64,000 bases of DNA. Source: Stenotrophomonas pavanii (lineage in GTDB: Bacteria > Pseudomonadota > Gammaproteobacteria > Xanthomonadales > Xanthomonadaceae). Below the pieces are notes generated by a model, which saw nothing but the letters and a program-made list of their open reading frames with translations, had not been told where the DNA came from and ran no database searches. The stretch spans positions 186,001 through 250,000 of the forward strand of contig NZ_FNFQ01000005.1 in the NCBI RefSeq assembly GCF_900101175.1. Direction: 5' to 3'. Numbering within the stretch: the stretch's first letter is position 1; every line of letters starts with the position of its first letter. Of this stretch, positions 38,210-47,899 are shown one piece after another. Both the position numbers and the translations under genes were made by a program.

Positions 38210-38218
38210 GGACCGCTG

Positions 38219-39319
38219 TCAGAGCCGCAGCGGCATCACCACGTGGCGCGATTTCTCGCTGCTGGATTCACGTACCAGGGCCGAAGAGTTGGAATCGCGC
38301 AGCTGGATGATGACTTCCTCATCGCGCAGGGCCGAAAGGGCATCCAGCAGGTAGTTCACGTTGAAGCCAATCGCCAGGTCGCTGACGGTGGTGTCGGCTT
38401 CGATCTCTTCCTGCGCCTCTTCCTGTTCCGGGTTGTGCGCACTGATCTTCAGGTTGCCCGGCGAGACTTCCACGCGGATGCCGCGGTACTTCTCGTTGGA
38501 GAGGATCGCCGCACGCTGCAGCGACGCGCGCAGCGCCTCGCGATCGACCTTCACTTCGCGGTCGGCACCGATCGGGATCACCGCTTCGTAATCCGGGAAG
38601 CGACCGTCGATCAGCTTGGAGGTAAAGGTGACATCGTCGCGCTTGACGCGGACGTGGCTGCGGCCGACTTCCAGCTCGATCTCGCGATCGCCGCTTTCCA
38701 GCAGGCGCTGCAGTTCGGTCACGCCCTTGCGCGGCACGATGATCTGGCGCTTGGAACCGCTCGGCTTGGCCAGATCGGTTTCACACAGTGCCAGGCGATG
38801 GCCATCGGTCGCCACGGTGCGCAGCGCATCCCCGCGCAGGTCGAACAGCAGGCCGTTGAGGTAATAGCGCACGTCCTGCTGCGCCATCGCGAACGCGGTG
38901 CGCTCGATCAGCTCCTTCAGGGTCGCTTCGCCGATGGCGACGCGCTCGGTGGCTTCCACTTCATCCACCGACGGGAAGTCGTTCGAAGGCAGCGTGGCCA
39001 AGGTGAAACGGCTGCGACCGGCCTGCACGGTGATCTTGTCACCGGTCTGCGAGACGGTGATCCGGCTGCCGTCGGGCAAGGCGCGGATGATCTCGAACAG
39101 CTTGCGGGCGGGAATGGTGGTTTCGCCGTCCTGGGCATCTTCAACCGCGATCCGCGACACCATCTCCACTTCCAGGTCGGTACCGGTCAGCGACAGCTGG
39201 CCGTTCTGCACCTGGACCAGGAAATTGGCCAGAACCGGAAGGGTCTGGCGGCGTTCGACCACGTTGACGACCTGTGCCAACGGCTTGAGAAAGGCTTCGC
39301 GCTGCAGTGTGAAACGCAT
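38219..39319 (-). CDS. dnaN: DNA polymerase III beta sliding clamp
   Basis: Ring-shaped processivity clamp of the replisome, 366 residues, starting MRFTLQREAFLKPLAQVVNVVE and ending VVMPLRL, the C-terminal form typical of the family. Three similar clamp subdomains of about 120 residues each are evident. It follows dnaA on the minus strand after 275 bp and ends at its own terminator. Confidence 0.97.
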   Translation of the reverse strand: MRFTLQREAFLKPLAQVVNVVERRQTLPVLANFLVQVQNGQLSLTGTDLEVEMVSRIAVEDAQDGETTIPARKLFEIIRALPDGSRITVSQTGDKITVQAGRSRFTLATLPSNDFPSVDEVEATERVAIGEATLKELIERTAFAMAQQDVRYYLNGLLFDLRGDALRTVATDGHRLALCETDLAKPSGSKRQIIVPRKGVTELQRLLESGDREIELEVGRSHVRVKRDDVTFTSKLIDGRFPDYEAVIPIGADREVKVDREALRASLQRAAILSNEKYRGIRVEVSPGNLKISAHNPEQEEAQEEIEADTTVSDLAIGFNVNYLLDALSALRDEEVIIQLRDSNSSALVRESSSEKSRHVVMPLRL

Positions 39320-39594
39320 GTGGTTCCGTGCCCCTATGCTTTAAAAAATGTGGAATAAATCAAAAGCTTGGTGGTGCTGGTAGAGACAGAATCGCTGGAA
39401 AACAATGCTAAGTCTTTGTAATTAAAGGTATTTCAGACCTCGAAACCCTCTGCATTACCGACCCCCAAGGGGTGGGGAAAGCTGTGGATAAATCTGCTGC
39501 GATTTCAAACGGCATTTTTATCCACAACGTGTCCCGCGCTTGCTACCGGATTCTGCACCGTTTTGTGCGATGACGCCTCATCGGCATCCGTGCA
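39320..39594. other. dnaA-dnaN intergenic region with DnaA boxes
   Basis: Contains two perfect DnaA boxes: TGTGGATAA at 39483-39491 (reverse) and TTATCCACA at 39518-39526, plus AT-rich stretches at 39335-39430. It is either the origin itself or the autoregulated promoter region of dnaN. No gene is present. Confidence 0.6.
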
Positions 39595-40926
39595 TCATTC
39601 GCTCAGCTTCCGGATCAGCTTGTCCCAGTCCTCACGGAGCTTGCCGTCGGTTTCCATCAGGGTCCGGATCTGGCGGCAGGCGTGCAGCACCGTGGTGTGA
39701 TCGCGACCGGCAAAGGCGTCGCCGATCTCGGGCAGGCTGTGTTCGGTCAGTTCCTTGGTCAGCGCCATGGCGACCTGACGGGGGCGGGCCAGCGAGCGGG
39801 TCCGGCGCTTCGACAGCAGATCCTTGATCTGCAGGCCGTAGTAGTCGGCAACGGTTTTCTGGATGTTGGGAATGCTGATCGCCTGCTGCTGGGCGCGCAG
39901 CAGGTCGCGCAGGGTTTCCTGGGCGAACTCGGTGGTGATCGCGCGGCCGGTGAAGTTGGCGCGGGCGGTCAGGGTATTCAGCGCGCCCTCGAGGTCGCGC
40001 ACGTTGGAGCGCATCTTCTTGGCGATCAGGAACGCAACATCATCGGGAATCTCTGCACCACGTTCGCGTGCCTTGGCCAGCACGATCGCGGCGCGGGTCT
40101 CGAAGTCCGGCGGTTCGATCGCGACCGACAGGCCCCAGGCAAGACGCGACTTCAGGCGCGCTTCCAGGCCCTCGACTTCGCGTGGATAGCGATCGCAGGT
40201 CAGGATGATCTGCTGCTTGCCATCGAACAACGCGTTGAAGGTGTGGAAGAACTCTTCCTGCGTGCGGTCCTTGCCGGCGAAGAACTGGATGTCATCGATC
40301 AGCAGCGCGTCGACCTGCTGGAACTGGCGCTTGAACTGATCCATGGTCTTTTCCTGCAGGGCCCGGATCATCGCGCTGAAGAACTGTTCCGAACGCAGGT
40401 ACAGCACCTTCGCACCTGGATTGGCCTGGCGCATGGCGTTGCCGGCGGCGAACATCAGGTGGGTCTTGCCCAGGCCGGTGCCTCCGTACAGCAGCAGCGG
40501 GTTGTGCGCGCGATCGCCCGGTTTCTGCGCTGCCTGGAAGGCAGCAGCCAGACCCAGCTGGTTGCTGCGGCCTTCAACGAAGTTGGCGAACGTGTAGTGG
40601 CTGTCCAGATTGCCGGCGAACGGCACCTGCGGCTCACTGGCGATGTGCGCCGACGGCGCGGAAACGGCCGCGTTCTGCGCTTCCACCGGCCGTGGGCGCG
40701 AGCCGATTTCAAGAAAAACGTCGCTGAAGCCGGCGAAATGGGCCAGCAGCTCGCGGATACGGGCCAGGTACAGCTCGCGTACCTGGTCGACGATGAAGGC
40801 ATTCGGTGCATACAGCACCAGGCTGTCCGCGCGCAGATCGGCCTGCAGCGGCTTCAACCAGGTGTGAACGTCTTCCGGCGGGAACTCCGCTTCAAGGCGC
40901 TCGAGACTACGGGACCAGGCATCCAT
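39595..40926 (-). CDS. dnaA: Chromosomal replication initiator DnaA
   Basis: Binds DnaA boxes and opens oriC. The 443-residue protein starts [20 protein letters not shown] (ATG at 40926; a TTG two codons upstream is less likely). Domain I is about 1-85, a variable linker about 86-105, AAA+ domain III has Walker [11 protein letters not shown] and Walker [10 protein letters not shown], and domain IV has the DNA-binding signature [19 protein letters not shown]. Length is standard. It diverges from rpmH. Confidence 0.98.
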   Translation of the reverse strand: MDAWSRSLERLEAEFPPEDVHTWLKPLQADLRADSLVLYAPNAFIVDQVRELYLARIRELLAHFAGFSDVFLEIGSRPRPVEAQNAAVSAPSAHIASEPQVPFAGNLDSHYTFANFVEGRSNQLGLAAAFQAAQKPGDRAHNPLLLYGGTGLGKTHLMFAAGNAMRQANPGAKVLYLRSEQFFSAMIRALQEKTMDQFKRQFQQVDALLIDDIQFFAGKDRTQEEFFHTFNALFDGKQQIILTCDRYPREVEGLEARLKSRLAWGLSVAIEPPDFETRAAIVLAKARERGAEIPDDVAFLIAKKMRSNVRDLEGALNTLTARANFTGRAITTEFAQETLRDLLRAQQQAISIPNIQKTVADYYGLQIKDLLSKRRTRSLARPRQVAMALTKELTEHSLPEIGDAFAGRDHTTVLHACRQIRTLMETDGKLREDWDKLIRKLSE

Positions 40927-41051
40927 CAGCAATAATCGTCCGGTGGCCGGGGCATGGACGCGACAAGGCGCCCAGACACAGGCCGGAAAGGGGGGAAATG
41001 GATGGCTCAGACTACCACCGAGCGCCCGCCTTCGGAATGCTTGTCCCCTAC

Positions 41052-41060
41052 TTATTCACA
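41052..41060 (+). promoter_or_regulatory. DnaA-box-like site upstream of dnaA
   Basis: TTATTCACA fits the relaxed DnaA consensus. It lies about 125 bp before the dnaA start and may serve autoregulation. Confidence 0.5.
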
Positions 41061-41112
41061 AAAACATCCACAGCTATTGCACAGCCCGGTGAATTCGCGT
41101 AGCTGTCAGGGC

Positions 41113-41142
41113 TTGACGCGGGGCAGGGTACCTCTCTAGAAT
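41113..41142 (+). promoter_or_regulatory. rpmH promoter
   Basis: TTGACG (41113-41118), 18-bp spacer, TAGAAT (41137-41142), 40 bp before rpmH. Good sigma-70 form for a highly expressed ribosomal gene. Confidence 0.7.
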
Positions 41143-41181
41143 TTCCGGTTCTTTCCGTCCCATTCATACGAGAGGCCCCCA

Positions 41182-41322
41182 ATGGCCACGAAGCGCACCT
41201 ACCAGCCCAGCAACCTCAAGCGTAAGCGCGACCACGGCTTCCGTGCCCGTATGAAGACCGCTGACGGCCGCAAGATCCTGTCGCGTCGCCGCGCCAAGGG
41301 CCGCAAAGTCCTGAGCGCCTGA
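41182..41322 (+). CDS. rpmH: Ribosomal protein bL34
   Basis: A 46-residue, very basic 50S protein, [20 protein letters not shown] to [10 protein letters not shown], full length and typical of the family. AGAGG precedes the ATG. First gene of rpmH-rnpA-yidC, divergent from dnaA. Confidence 0.97.
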   Translation: MATKRTYQPSNLKRKRDHGFRARMKTADGRKILSRRRAKGRKVLSA

Positions 41323-41327
41323 TTGCC

Positions 41328-41822
41328 ATGCCGCACCTCGCGGCAGACGCAATCCCTTCGACAGTGAATACTGCAGACCCGCGCAAGCGATTCCCTCGCT
41401 CTGCGCGGGTTCGCACGCGTGCCGAATATTCAACGGTCTTCAACGGCGCCCGCCGTGTGTCCGATCCGCTGATGACCCTGCACTGGCTGCCGGCTGACCG
41501 GCCGGCCAGGCTGGGTCTGGCGGTTTCCCGCAAGGTCGATCCGAACGCCGTGGGGCGTAACCGGATCAAGCGCGTCCTGCGCGACATCCTGCGTCAGACA
41601 CGTACCGAAATCCAGCCAGGCGACTTCGTCGTCGTGGCCCGTAGTGCTGCGCGTTCCGCCAGCAACGACGAGATCCGCCAGGCCTTCCTGCGCCTGCTGC
41701 GTCGCCTGCGTGCATTGCCCGCGCCGGGCGTGGACGGCACAATGCCGCCGCCTGATGGCATCGCAACTCCTTCTTTGACCGAGCCGGCATCGCGTCCCGG
41801 CCCCGCCGAGCCTGTCCGCTGA
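41328..41822 (+). CDS. rnpA: Ribonuclease P protein component
   Basis: Protein subunit of RNase P, needed for tRNA 5' maturation. The core [20 protein letters not shown]...[25 protein letters not shown] matches RnpA, including the RNR motif (AVGRNRIKR). The ATG at 41328 lacks a clear ribosome site; GTG at 41364 (giving [10 protein letters not shown]) is a good alternative. The last 35 residues are a Pro/Ala-rich tail not found in short RnpA proteins. Its TGA shares one base with the yidC ATG, leaving no room for yidD, which usually lies here. Confidence 0.93.
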   Translation: MPHLAADAIPSTVNTADPRKRFPRSARVRTRAEYSTVFNGARRVSDPLMTLHWLPADRPARLGLAVSRKVDPNAVGRNRIKRVLRDILRQTRTEIQPGDFVVVARSAARSASNDEIRQAFLRLLRRLRALPAPGVDGTMPPPDGIATPSLTEPASRPGPAEPVR

Positions 41823-43537
41823 TGAACCAGACCCGCGTATTCCTCATTTTTGCCTGGCTGATGGTGGCCGTGCTGCTGTGGATGGAGTGGAGCCGTGAAA
41901 AGGCTGCCCCCACCCCGGCACCGACGACCACGTCGGCCCCGGCCGCCGCACAGAGCGTTCCGGGCGCGACCCCGGGCAGCATCCCCAGCGCCCAGGTCCC
42001 GGGTGCCCCCGGCCAGGCGGCGGTGCAGGCGCAGGCCAGTGCGACCCCGGCCAGCCAGCGCGTGACCGTCACCACCGACGTGCTGCGCCTGGTGCTCGAT
42101 GGCGGCCGCGTGCTCGACGCCGAGCTGCTGCAGTTCCCGCAGACCAAGGACGAAGGCAGCCCGCCGGTACGCCTGCTGACCGAGGACCCCGCGCATCCGT
42201 ACAGCGCGATCAGTGGTTGGGCCAGCGAGGACAAGAACACCCCCGTTCCCGGCGCTGACGGCTTCAAGCTGGTGGGCGACACCAAGGACTTCGTGCTGGC
42301 CAAGGGCCAGAACGAGCTGCAGATCCCGTTCGTGTGGACCGCTGACAACGGCGTGACCATCAAGCGCACCCTGACCGTCTCGCGCAACGAGTACGCCGTG
42401 CGCTTCAAGGATGAAGTCAGCAACGCCGGCACCGCACCGTGGAACGGTTACGTCTACCGCACCCTGGACCGTACCCCGACCATCCTGTCGCGGAGCATGA
42501 CCAACCCGGATTCCTTCAGCTTCAACGGCGCCACCTGGTACGACAACGACAAGAAGTACCAGCGTCGTGCGTTCAAGGACTACCTGGAAGACGGCACGCT
42601 GAACCAGAACATCACCGGCGGCTGGCTGGCGATGCTGCAGCACCACTTCTTCACCGCCTGGATTCCGCAGAAGGACCAGACCGCGCACTACGTGCTGTCG
42701 CAGGTGGCCGGTCGTGACCTGATCGAAGCGCGTGGCCCGGCCTTCACCCTGGCCCCGGGCCAGTCCACCAGCACCGAGGCCCGCCTGTGGGTCGGCCCGA
42801 AGCTGGTCAACCTGATCGCCAAGGAAGACGTGCCGGGCCTGGACCGCGTGGTCGACTACAGCCGCTTCTCGATGATGGCGGTGATCGGCCAGGGCCTGTT
42901 CTGGGTGCTGAACCAGGTGCACAAGCTGGTCGGCAACTGGGGCTGGGCGATTGTCGGCCTGGTGGTGCTGCTGAAGCTGGTGCTGTACCCGCTGTCGGCG
43001 ACCCAGTACAAGAGCGGCGCGAAGATGCGTCGTTTCCAGCCGCGCATCGCGCAGTTGAAGGAACGCTATGGCGATGACCGCCAGAAGTTCCAGACCGCGA
43101 TGATGGAGCTGTACAAGAAGGAAAAGATCAATCCGATGGGCGGCTGCCTGCCGATCCTCATCCAGATGCCGATCTTCTTCGCCCTGTACTGGGTGCTGGT
43201 GGAATCGGTCGAACTGCGCCAGGCGCCCTGGTTCGGCTGGATCCAGGACCTGACTGCACGCGACCCGTACTTCATCCTGCCGGTGATCAACGTGGCGGTG
43301 ATGTGGTTCACCCAGAAGCTGACCCCGGCGCCGGGCATGGACCCGATGCAGCAGAAGATGATGCAGTTCATGCCGCTGGTGTTCGGCGTCATGATGGCCT
43401 TCATGCCGTCCGGCCTGGTCCTGTACTGGGTGGTCAACGGCGGCCTGGGCCTGCTGCAGCAGTGGTGGATGACCAAGCGCCATGGCGGCGAGCCGGTGGC
43501 GGCCACGACCGCGCCGGCCCCGGTCAAGAAGAAGTAA
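41822..43537 (+). CDS. yidC: Membrane protein insertase YidC
   Basis: Inserts and folds inner-membrane proteins, alone or with SecYEG. The 571-residue protein has an N-terminal membrane helix ([20 protein letters not shown]), an Ala/Pro-rich linker (about 22-80), a periplasmic beta domain (to about 340) and five C-terminal membrane helices with [21 protein letters not shown] and [23 protein letters not shown]. The C-terminal tail is basic. Translationally coupled to rnpA. Confidence 0.97.
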   Translation: MNQTRVFLIFAWLMVAVLLWMEWSREKAAPTPAPTTTSAPAAAQSVPGATPGSIPSAQVPGAPGQAAVQAQASATPASQRVTVTTDVLRLVLDGGRVLDAELLQFPQTKDEGSPPVRLLTEDPAHPYSAISGWASEDKNTPVPGADGFKLVGDTKDFVLAKGQNELQIPFVWTADNGVTIKRTLTVSRNEYAVRFKDEVSNAGTAPWNGYVYRTLDRTPTILSRSMTNPDSFSFNGATWYDNDKKYQRRAFKDYLEDGTLNQNITGGWLAMLQHHFFTAWIPQKDQTAHYVLSQVAGRDLIEARGPAFTLAPGQSTSTEARLWVGPKLVNLIAKEDVPGLDRVVDYSRFSMMAVIGQGLFWVLNQVHKLVGNWGWAIVGLVVLLKLVLYPLSATQYKSGAKMRRFQPRIAQLKERYGDDRQKFQTAMMELYKKEKINPMGGCLPILIQMPIFFALYWVLVESVELRQAPWFGWIQDLTARDPYFILPVINVAVMWFTQKLTPAPGMDPMQQKMMQFMPLVFGVMMAFMPSGLVLYWVVNGGLGLLQQWWMTKRHGGEPVAATTAPAPVKKK

Positions 43538-43560
43538 TCCCGACCGCAGGTCACCTGCTT

Positions 43561-43662
43561 TGTAGAGTCGACTGTTAGTCGACTGGCGGACGAGCAGTCG
43601 ACTAACAGTCGACTCTACCGCCCCGATCGACGCGAGAAGCCCGCCGCAAGGCGGGCTTTTCG
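43561..43662 (+). terminator. GTAGAGTCGACTG inverted repeat and terminator after yidC
   Basis: A GTAGAGTCGACTGTTAGTCG palindrome (about 43562-43586) and its mirror copy (about 43595-43618) form a long hairpin. It is followed by a second GC stem, GCCCGCC-GCAA-GGCGGGC, with TTTT (43641-43662), a standard terminator. Confidence 0.75.
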
Positions 43663-43714
43663 CATGCGGCGGTAGAATCGCCTGCACACCGTTCCTCCCA
43701 CCTTCGAGTCCGCC

Positions 43715-46387
43715 ATGCCGCGTGCGTCGTCGTTCCGCCTGTTCCTGCCCTCGCTGTTGTTGACCCTGGTTGTTGCCGGCTGTGGCGACCAGGACGCGAA
43801 GGCGCCGGCGACCACCGTCACCCAGGCGAGCGCGCGGGCCGCGGCCGCCGCCGATCCCGCGGCCGCACCGTTGCTGGCGGCCCTGCAGAAACAGCTCGAC
43901 GGCTACCGCCGGATCATCGTGCTGCTGGCCGACGAGGCGCAGCAGTCGGCCGCCGACCGCGGCACTTCCACGCGCGTGGGCCAGCAGCTGTTCCACGATG
44001 GCCTGGAACAGCGCACGGCCATCGCCGCGCAGTTCGACACGCTGCTGCGCGGCGGCAGCCCGCAACGCTTCGCCACGCTCGGCACGGTGCTGGACTACAT
44101 CGAGTCCGCGCCGGAGCTGTTCGACGCCGACCGCCTGGCCTTCCGCGAAGTGCTGCGTGATCTGCATGAGCGTGTCGGTACCGATTCCTCGCTGCCGGCG
44201 GTGAAGCTGCACCAGCGCATCGGCGAGGACCTGGAAGCGCTCGATGAGATCGAGCGCAACTACAACCAGGAACTGACCCGCATCTTCAGCCGCTTCGAGC
44301 GCACCCGCGCCATCGAGCTCAAGCGCGAGAAGTGGGACGATTACATCGCCCACCTGCACAGGGACTACAGCCGCGAAGCGATCCTGCGCGACTACGGGGT
44401 GATCGAGCCCTACCCGATGTCGATGAAGGACAGCGACCGTGAGATCTTCGGCCGCGACCTGCCGGCCAAGACGGTGGTGCTGACCTTCGACGATGGCCCG
44501 CACAAGGCCTACACCGACGAAGTAGTGGCCATCCTCAAGCGCTACGACGTGCCGGGCGTGTTCTTCGAGGTGGGCCGCAACCTGGGCAAGGTCGAGGCCG
44601 ATGGCAAGGTCAGCCTCGGGCCGATGGCGAAGATCAGCCGCAACCTGATGGAAGAAGGCTATGCGGTGGGCAACCACAGCCTGACCCACGCCCAGCTGTC
44701 GCGCACCACCGGCGACGCGCTGCGCCAGCAGGTGCTCGACACCGACACGCTGCTGAAGGACGTCGACAGCAAGCGCGCGCCGCTGTTCCGCTTCCCGTAT
44801 GGCGCGCGCAATGCTGAAGGCCTGCAGCTGCTCAACGAGGCCGGGCTGAAGTCGATCATGTGGAACATCGACTCGATGGACTGGGCCGACCCGGTGCCGG
44901 AGTCGATCGTGCAGCGCGTGCTGGACCAGGTGAACAAGGAACAGCGCGGCATCATCCTGTTCCATGACATCCACGATCGTGCAGTGAAGGCACTGCCGCA
45001 GATCCTCGACCGGCTGATCGCCGATGGCTACCAGTTCGCCGGCTGGAACGGCCGCGACTTCACTGTCGCCCGTGCGCGCAAGGGCGATACCGGTGCCGCC
45101 ACCGTCACCACCGGCTACGAGAAGTCGTGGGCGATCGTGGTCGGCATCGACAACTACGCCAAATGGCCGAAGCTGGAATACGCCAGCCACGATGCGCAGG
45201 CGGTGGCCGATACCCTCACCGGGCAGTTCGGCTTCCCGTCCTCGCAGGTGATCGTGCTGAAGAACGAGCAGGCCACCCGCAACAACATCCTGGCCGCGTT
45301 CCACGACCGCCTGGCCGATGACCGCACCGGCAAGAACGACCGCGTGTTCGTGTTCTTCGCCGGCCATGGCGCGACCCGCCAGCTGGCCTCCGGGCGCGAT
45401 CTCGGCTACATCATCCCGGTCGATTCGGATCCGAAGGAATTCGCCACCGACGCCATCGCGATGACCGACATCCAGAACATCGCCGAGAGCATGCAGGCCA
45501 AGCACGTGATGTTCGTGATGGACGCCTGCTACAGCGGCCTGGGCCTGACCCGCGGTGGCCCCTCGTCCTCATCGTTCCTGCGCGAGAACGCGCGTCGCAG
45601 CGCGCGGCAGATGCTGACCGCCGGTGGTGCCGACCAGCAGGTGGCCGACGCCGGCCCGAACGGCCACTCGGTGTTCACCTGGGTGCTGCTGCAGGCACTG
45701 GCCGGCAAGGGGGACCTCAACGGCGACGGCCTGATCACCGGTACCGAGCTGGCCGCCTATGTGGCGCCGGCCGTGTCGGCGGTCTCGCACCAGACCCCGG
45801 CCTTCGGCAGCCTGCCCGGTTCGCAGGGCGGCGAGTTCGTGTTCCAGGTGCCGGACAGCCAGGAATTCCTCAACGCCGGCACACGCCAGCTGACCGCCGA
45901 TGCGATCGCGTTGAACAACAAGGTGGATGCTGCCAGCGAGGCCAAGGACAGCCAGGCACCGGTGACCGTGGCTGACCTGCAGGGCGGCAAGGCCAAGCTG
46001 GTGGTGCCCACCGCCGGTCCGGCCTCCGACCGCCAGCGCGCGCAGCAGGCCAACGACCGTGGCCTGCAGCTGTATCGCGAGAAGCAGTACGACGAGGCGG
46101 CCGCGCAGTTCACCGAAGCGCTGAAGCTGCGTCCTGATTTTGCCCAGGCGGCCAACAACCTCGGCTTCGTCTACTACCGCCAGCAGCGCTATGCAGAAGC
46201 TGCGCGCTGGCTGGAGAACACGCTGAAGATCGACCCGTCGCGCGCCGTGGCCCACCTGAACCTGGGCGATGCCTACTTCAACGCCGGCGACAAGGCCAAG
46301 GCCAGGCAGGCCTACACCACCTACCTGGCACTGCAGCCGCAGGGCAGCGGTGCGGCCCAGGCGCGCGCGCAGCTGGAGAAACTCTGA
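43715..46387 (+). CDS. Lipoprotein fusing polysaccharide deacetylase, caspase-like and TPR domains
   Basis: An 890-residue envelope protein. The lipobox LVVAGC places the acylated Cys at 23. A helical region (about 45-230) precedes a NodB-type deacetylase domain (about 250-440) with TFDDGP near 257-262 and the metal motif NHSLTH near 320-325. Next is a caspase (C14) domain (about 470-720) with catalytic His in FFAGHG (H551) and Cys in DACYSG (C605). Finally two to three TPR units (about 770-888) such as LKLRPDFAQAANNLGFVYYRQQ. All key residues are present in both enzymes. It stands before mnmE with 3 bp spacing. The joint function is unknown; cell-wall or exopolysaccharide editing linked to proteolysis is only an inference. 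Confidence 0.85.
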   Translation: MPRASSFRLFLPSLLLTLVVAGCGDQDAKAPATTVTQASARAAAAADPAAAPLLAALQKQLDGYRRIIVLLADEAQQSAADRGTSTRVGQQLFHDGLEQRTAIAAQFDTLLRGGSPQRFATLGTVLDYIESAPELFDADRLAFREVLRDLHERVGTDSSLPAVKLHQRIGEDLEALDEIERNYNQELTRIFSRFERTRAIELKREKWDDYIAHLHRDYSREAILRDYGVIEPYPMSMKDSDREIFGRDLPAKTVVLTFDDGPHKAYTDEVVAILKRYDVPGVFFEVGRNLGKVEADGKVSLGPMAKISRNLMEEGYAVGNHSLTHAQLSRTTGDALRQQVLDTDTLLKDVDSKRAPLFRFPYGARNAEGLQLLNEAGLKSIMWNIDSMDWADPVPESIVQRVLDQVNKEQRGIILFHDIHDRAVKALPQILDRLIADGYQFAGWNGRDFTVARARKGDTGAATVTTGYEKSWAIVVGIDNYAKWPKLEYASHDAQAVADTLTGQFGFPSSQVIVLKNEQATRNNILAAFHDRLADDRTGKNDRVFVFFAGHGATRQLASGRDLGYIIPVDSDPKEFATDAIAMTDIQNIAESMQAKHVMFVMDACYSGLGLTRGGPSSSSFLRENARRSARQMLTAGGADQQVADAGPNGHSVFTWVLLQALAGKGDLNGDGLITGTELAAYVAPAVSAVSHQTPAFGSLPGSQGGEFVFQVPDSQEFLNAGTRQLTADAIALNNKVDAASEAKDSQAPVTVADLQGGKAKLVVPTAGPASDRQRAQQANDRGLQLYREKQYDEAAAQFTEALKLRPDFAQAANNLGFVYYRQQRYAEAARWLENTLKIDPSRAVAHLNLGDAYFNAGDKAKARQAYTTYLALQPQGSGAAQARAQLEKL

Positions 46388-46390
46388 GCG

Positions 46391-47740
46391 ATGAACGAGG
46401 CGATCCACACCGACACCATCGTCGCCATCGCCAGCGCGCCCGGCGCTGGCGGCGTCGGCCTGCTGCGCCTGTCCGGTCCGCGTGCCGCGGCCATTGCCCA
46501 CGCGCTGGGTGCACCTGCGCTGCGCCCGCGCCACGCGCACTACGCGCGCCTGCGCGATGCCGAGGGCGAAGTCATCGACGACGGCATCGTGCTGTGGTTC
46601 CCGGCGCCGAACAGTTTCACCGGCGAAGAGGTGGTGGAACTGCAGGGCCATGGCAGCCCGGTGCTGCTGCAGCAACTGGTCGCGCGCTGCATCGCGCTCG
46701 GCGCGCGCCAGGCGCGGCCGGGAGAGTTCAGTGAACGGGCGTTCCTCAACGGCAAGCTGGACCTGGCCCAGGCCGAGGCCATCGCCGACCTGATCGCCGC
46801 CGGCGACAACCGTGCCGCGCGCGCTGCACGACGCTCGCTGGACGGCGTGTTCTCGCGCCGCATCGAGGCCGTGGTCGAGCAGCTGGTGCTGCTGCGCATC
46901 CACGTCGAAGCGGCCATCGACTTTGCCGACGAACCGCTGGATACGCTCGGTGGCGCACAGGTGCGGCGTGGGCTGGAACAGGCCCGCAGTGATCTGGCCC
47001 TGCTGCGCCGCGATGCCGAACGCGGTCGTCGCCTGCGCGATGGCCTGCATGCGGTGCTGGTCGGTCCGCCCAATGCCGGAAAGAGTTCATTGCTCAATGC
47101 GCTGGCCGGCAGCGAGCGTGCCATCGTCACCGACATCGCCGGCACCACCCGCGACACCCTGCGCGAAACCATCCGCCTGGATGGCCTGGAGCTGACCCTG
47201 GTCGACACCGCTGGCCTGCGCGACGGCGGCGATGCCATCGAACGCGAAGGCATGCGCCGCGCGCACGTGGAAATCGAGCGCACCGACCTGGCACTGATCG
47301 TGCTGGATGCGCGCGATCCGGCGGCCGGTGAAGTGGCGCTGGGCGATGCAGTGGCGACGGTGCCGCACAAGGTCTACATCCACAACAAGTCGGACCTGCT
47401 GGCGGCGTTGCCGTCGCTGGACGATCCGGACCGCGTGTTCGTCTCGGCCGCCACCGGTGCCGGGCTCGAGGATCTGCACGCGCGCCTGCGTTCGATTGCT
47501 TCGGCCGGTGCAGGGGAGCAGGTGGACGGCGAGTTCTCGGCGCGCACGCGGCACGTGGATGCAATCGAGCGCGCGCAGGAACACGCGCAACGCGCCGATG
47601 GCGAGCTGGCGCACGAGCACCTGGAACTGGCCGCCGAGGAACTGCGGCTGGCGCATGATGCGCTGGGTGAGATCACCGGGCAGATGAGTGCCGATGATCT
47701 GCTGGGAAGGATCTTCTCCAGTTTCTGCATCGGCAAGTAA
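46391..47740 (+). CDS. mnmE: tRNA modification GTPase MnmE
   Basis: With MnmG it installs carboxymethylaminomethyl groups at wobble uridine-34. The 449-residue protein has an N-terminal tetrahydrofolate-binding domain ([25 protein letters not shown]), a helical domain, an inserted G domain with [16 protein letters not shown] near 225-240 and the DTAGLR switch, and the invariant C-terminus FCIGK with the functional Cys. It starts 3 bp after the preceding gene and ends before a SMAG repeat. Confidence 0.97.
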   Translation: MNEAIHTDTIVAIASAPGAGGVGLLRLSGPRAAAIAHALGAPALRPRHAHYARLRDAEGEVIDDGIVLWFPAPNSFTGEEVVELQGHGSPVLLQQLVARCIALGARQARPGEFSERAFLNGKLDLAQAEAIADLIAAGDNRAARAARRSLDGVFSRRIEAVVEQLVLLRIHVEAAIDFADEPLDTLGGAQVRRGLEQARSDLALLRRDAERGRRLRDGLHAVLVGPPNAGKSSLLNALAGSERAIVTDIAGTTRDTLRETIRLDGLELTLVDTAGLRDGGDAIEREGMRRAHVEIERTDLALIVLDARDPAAGEVALGDAVATVPHKVYIHNKSDLLAALPSLDDPDRVFVSAATGAGLEDLHARLRSIASAGAGEQVDGEFSARTRHVDAIERAQEHAQRADGELAHEHLELAAEELRLAHDALGEITGQMSADDLLGRIFSSFCIGK

Positions 47741-47745
47741 GCCTT

Positions 47746-47769
47746 GGTAGTGCCGGCCGCTGGCCGGCA
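47746..47769 (+). repeat. SMAG repeat after mnmE
   Basis: One copy, 5 bp beyond the mnmE stop. A looser GGGGTCGGAGCCCC/GGGGATCCGACCCC inverted pair follows at about 47800-47832, ahead of the glycerophosphodiesterase gene. Confidence 0.8.
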
Positions 47770-47899
47770 AACCAGCCGAACGAGCTCCTCGGGATCGCTA
47801 CGGGGTCGGAGCCCCTGCGGGGATCCGACCCCGGTTCCCCCACCTGTCACATTGCCGCCGCATACTGACGGCCATCACATACCGCTTGGGGAAGTCGCA

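Larger units (their letters stand above)
37270..38218. other. Long recF-dnaN intergenic region, candidate oriC/partition region
   Basis: About 950 bp with no convincing gene, unusual since dnaN and recF are often nearly adjacent. It holds DnaA-box matches TTATACACA (37649-37657), TGTGGATAA (37672-37680, reverse) and CTATCCACA (37708-37716, one mismatch), followed by an AT-rich stretch at about 37760-37860 that could unwind. It also has one imperfect and two good parS-like sites. Together these fit an origin and partition region, though the dnaA-dnaN gap is a rival oriC candidate. Confidence 0.6.

Noticed and set aside
41594-45505. 1303-residue minus-strand frame across yidC and the deacetylase-caspase gene
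   Set aside because: It is antisense to two clear genes; long antisense frames are expected in very GC-rich DNA, and the translation is His/Gln/Val/Leu-rich with no family motifs.
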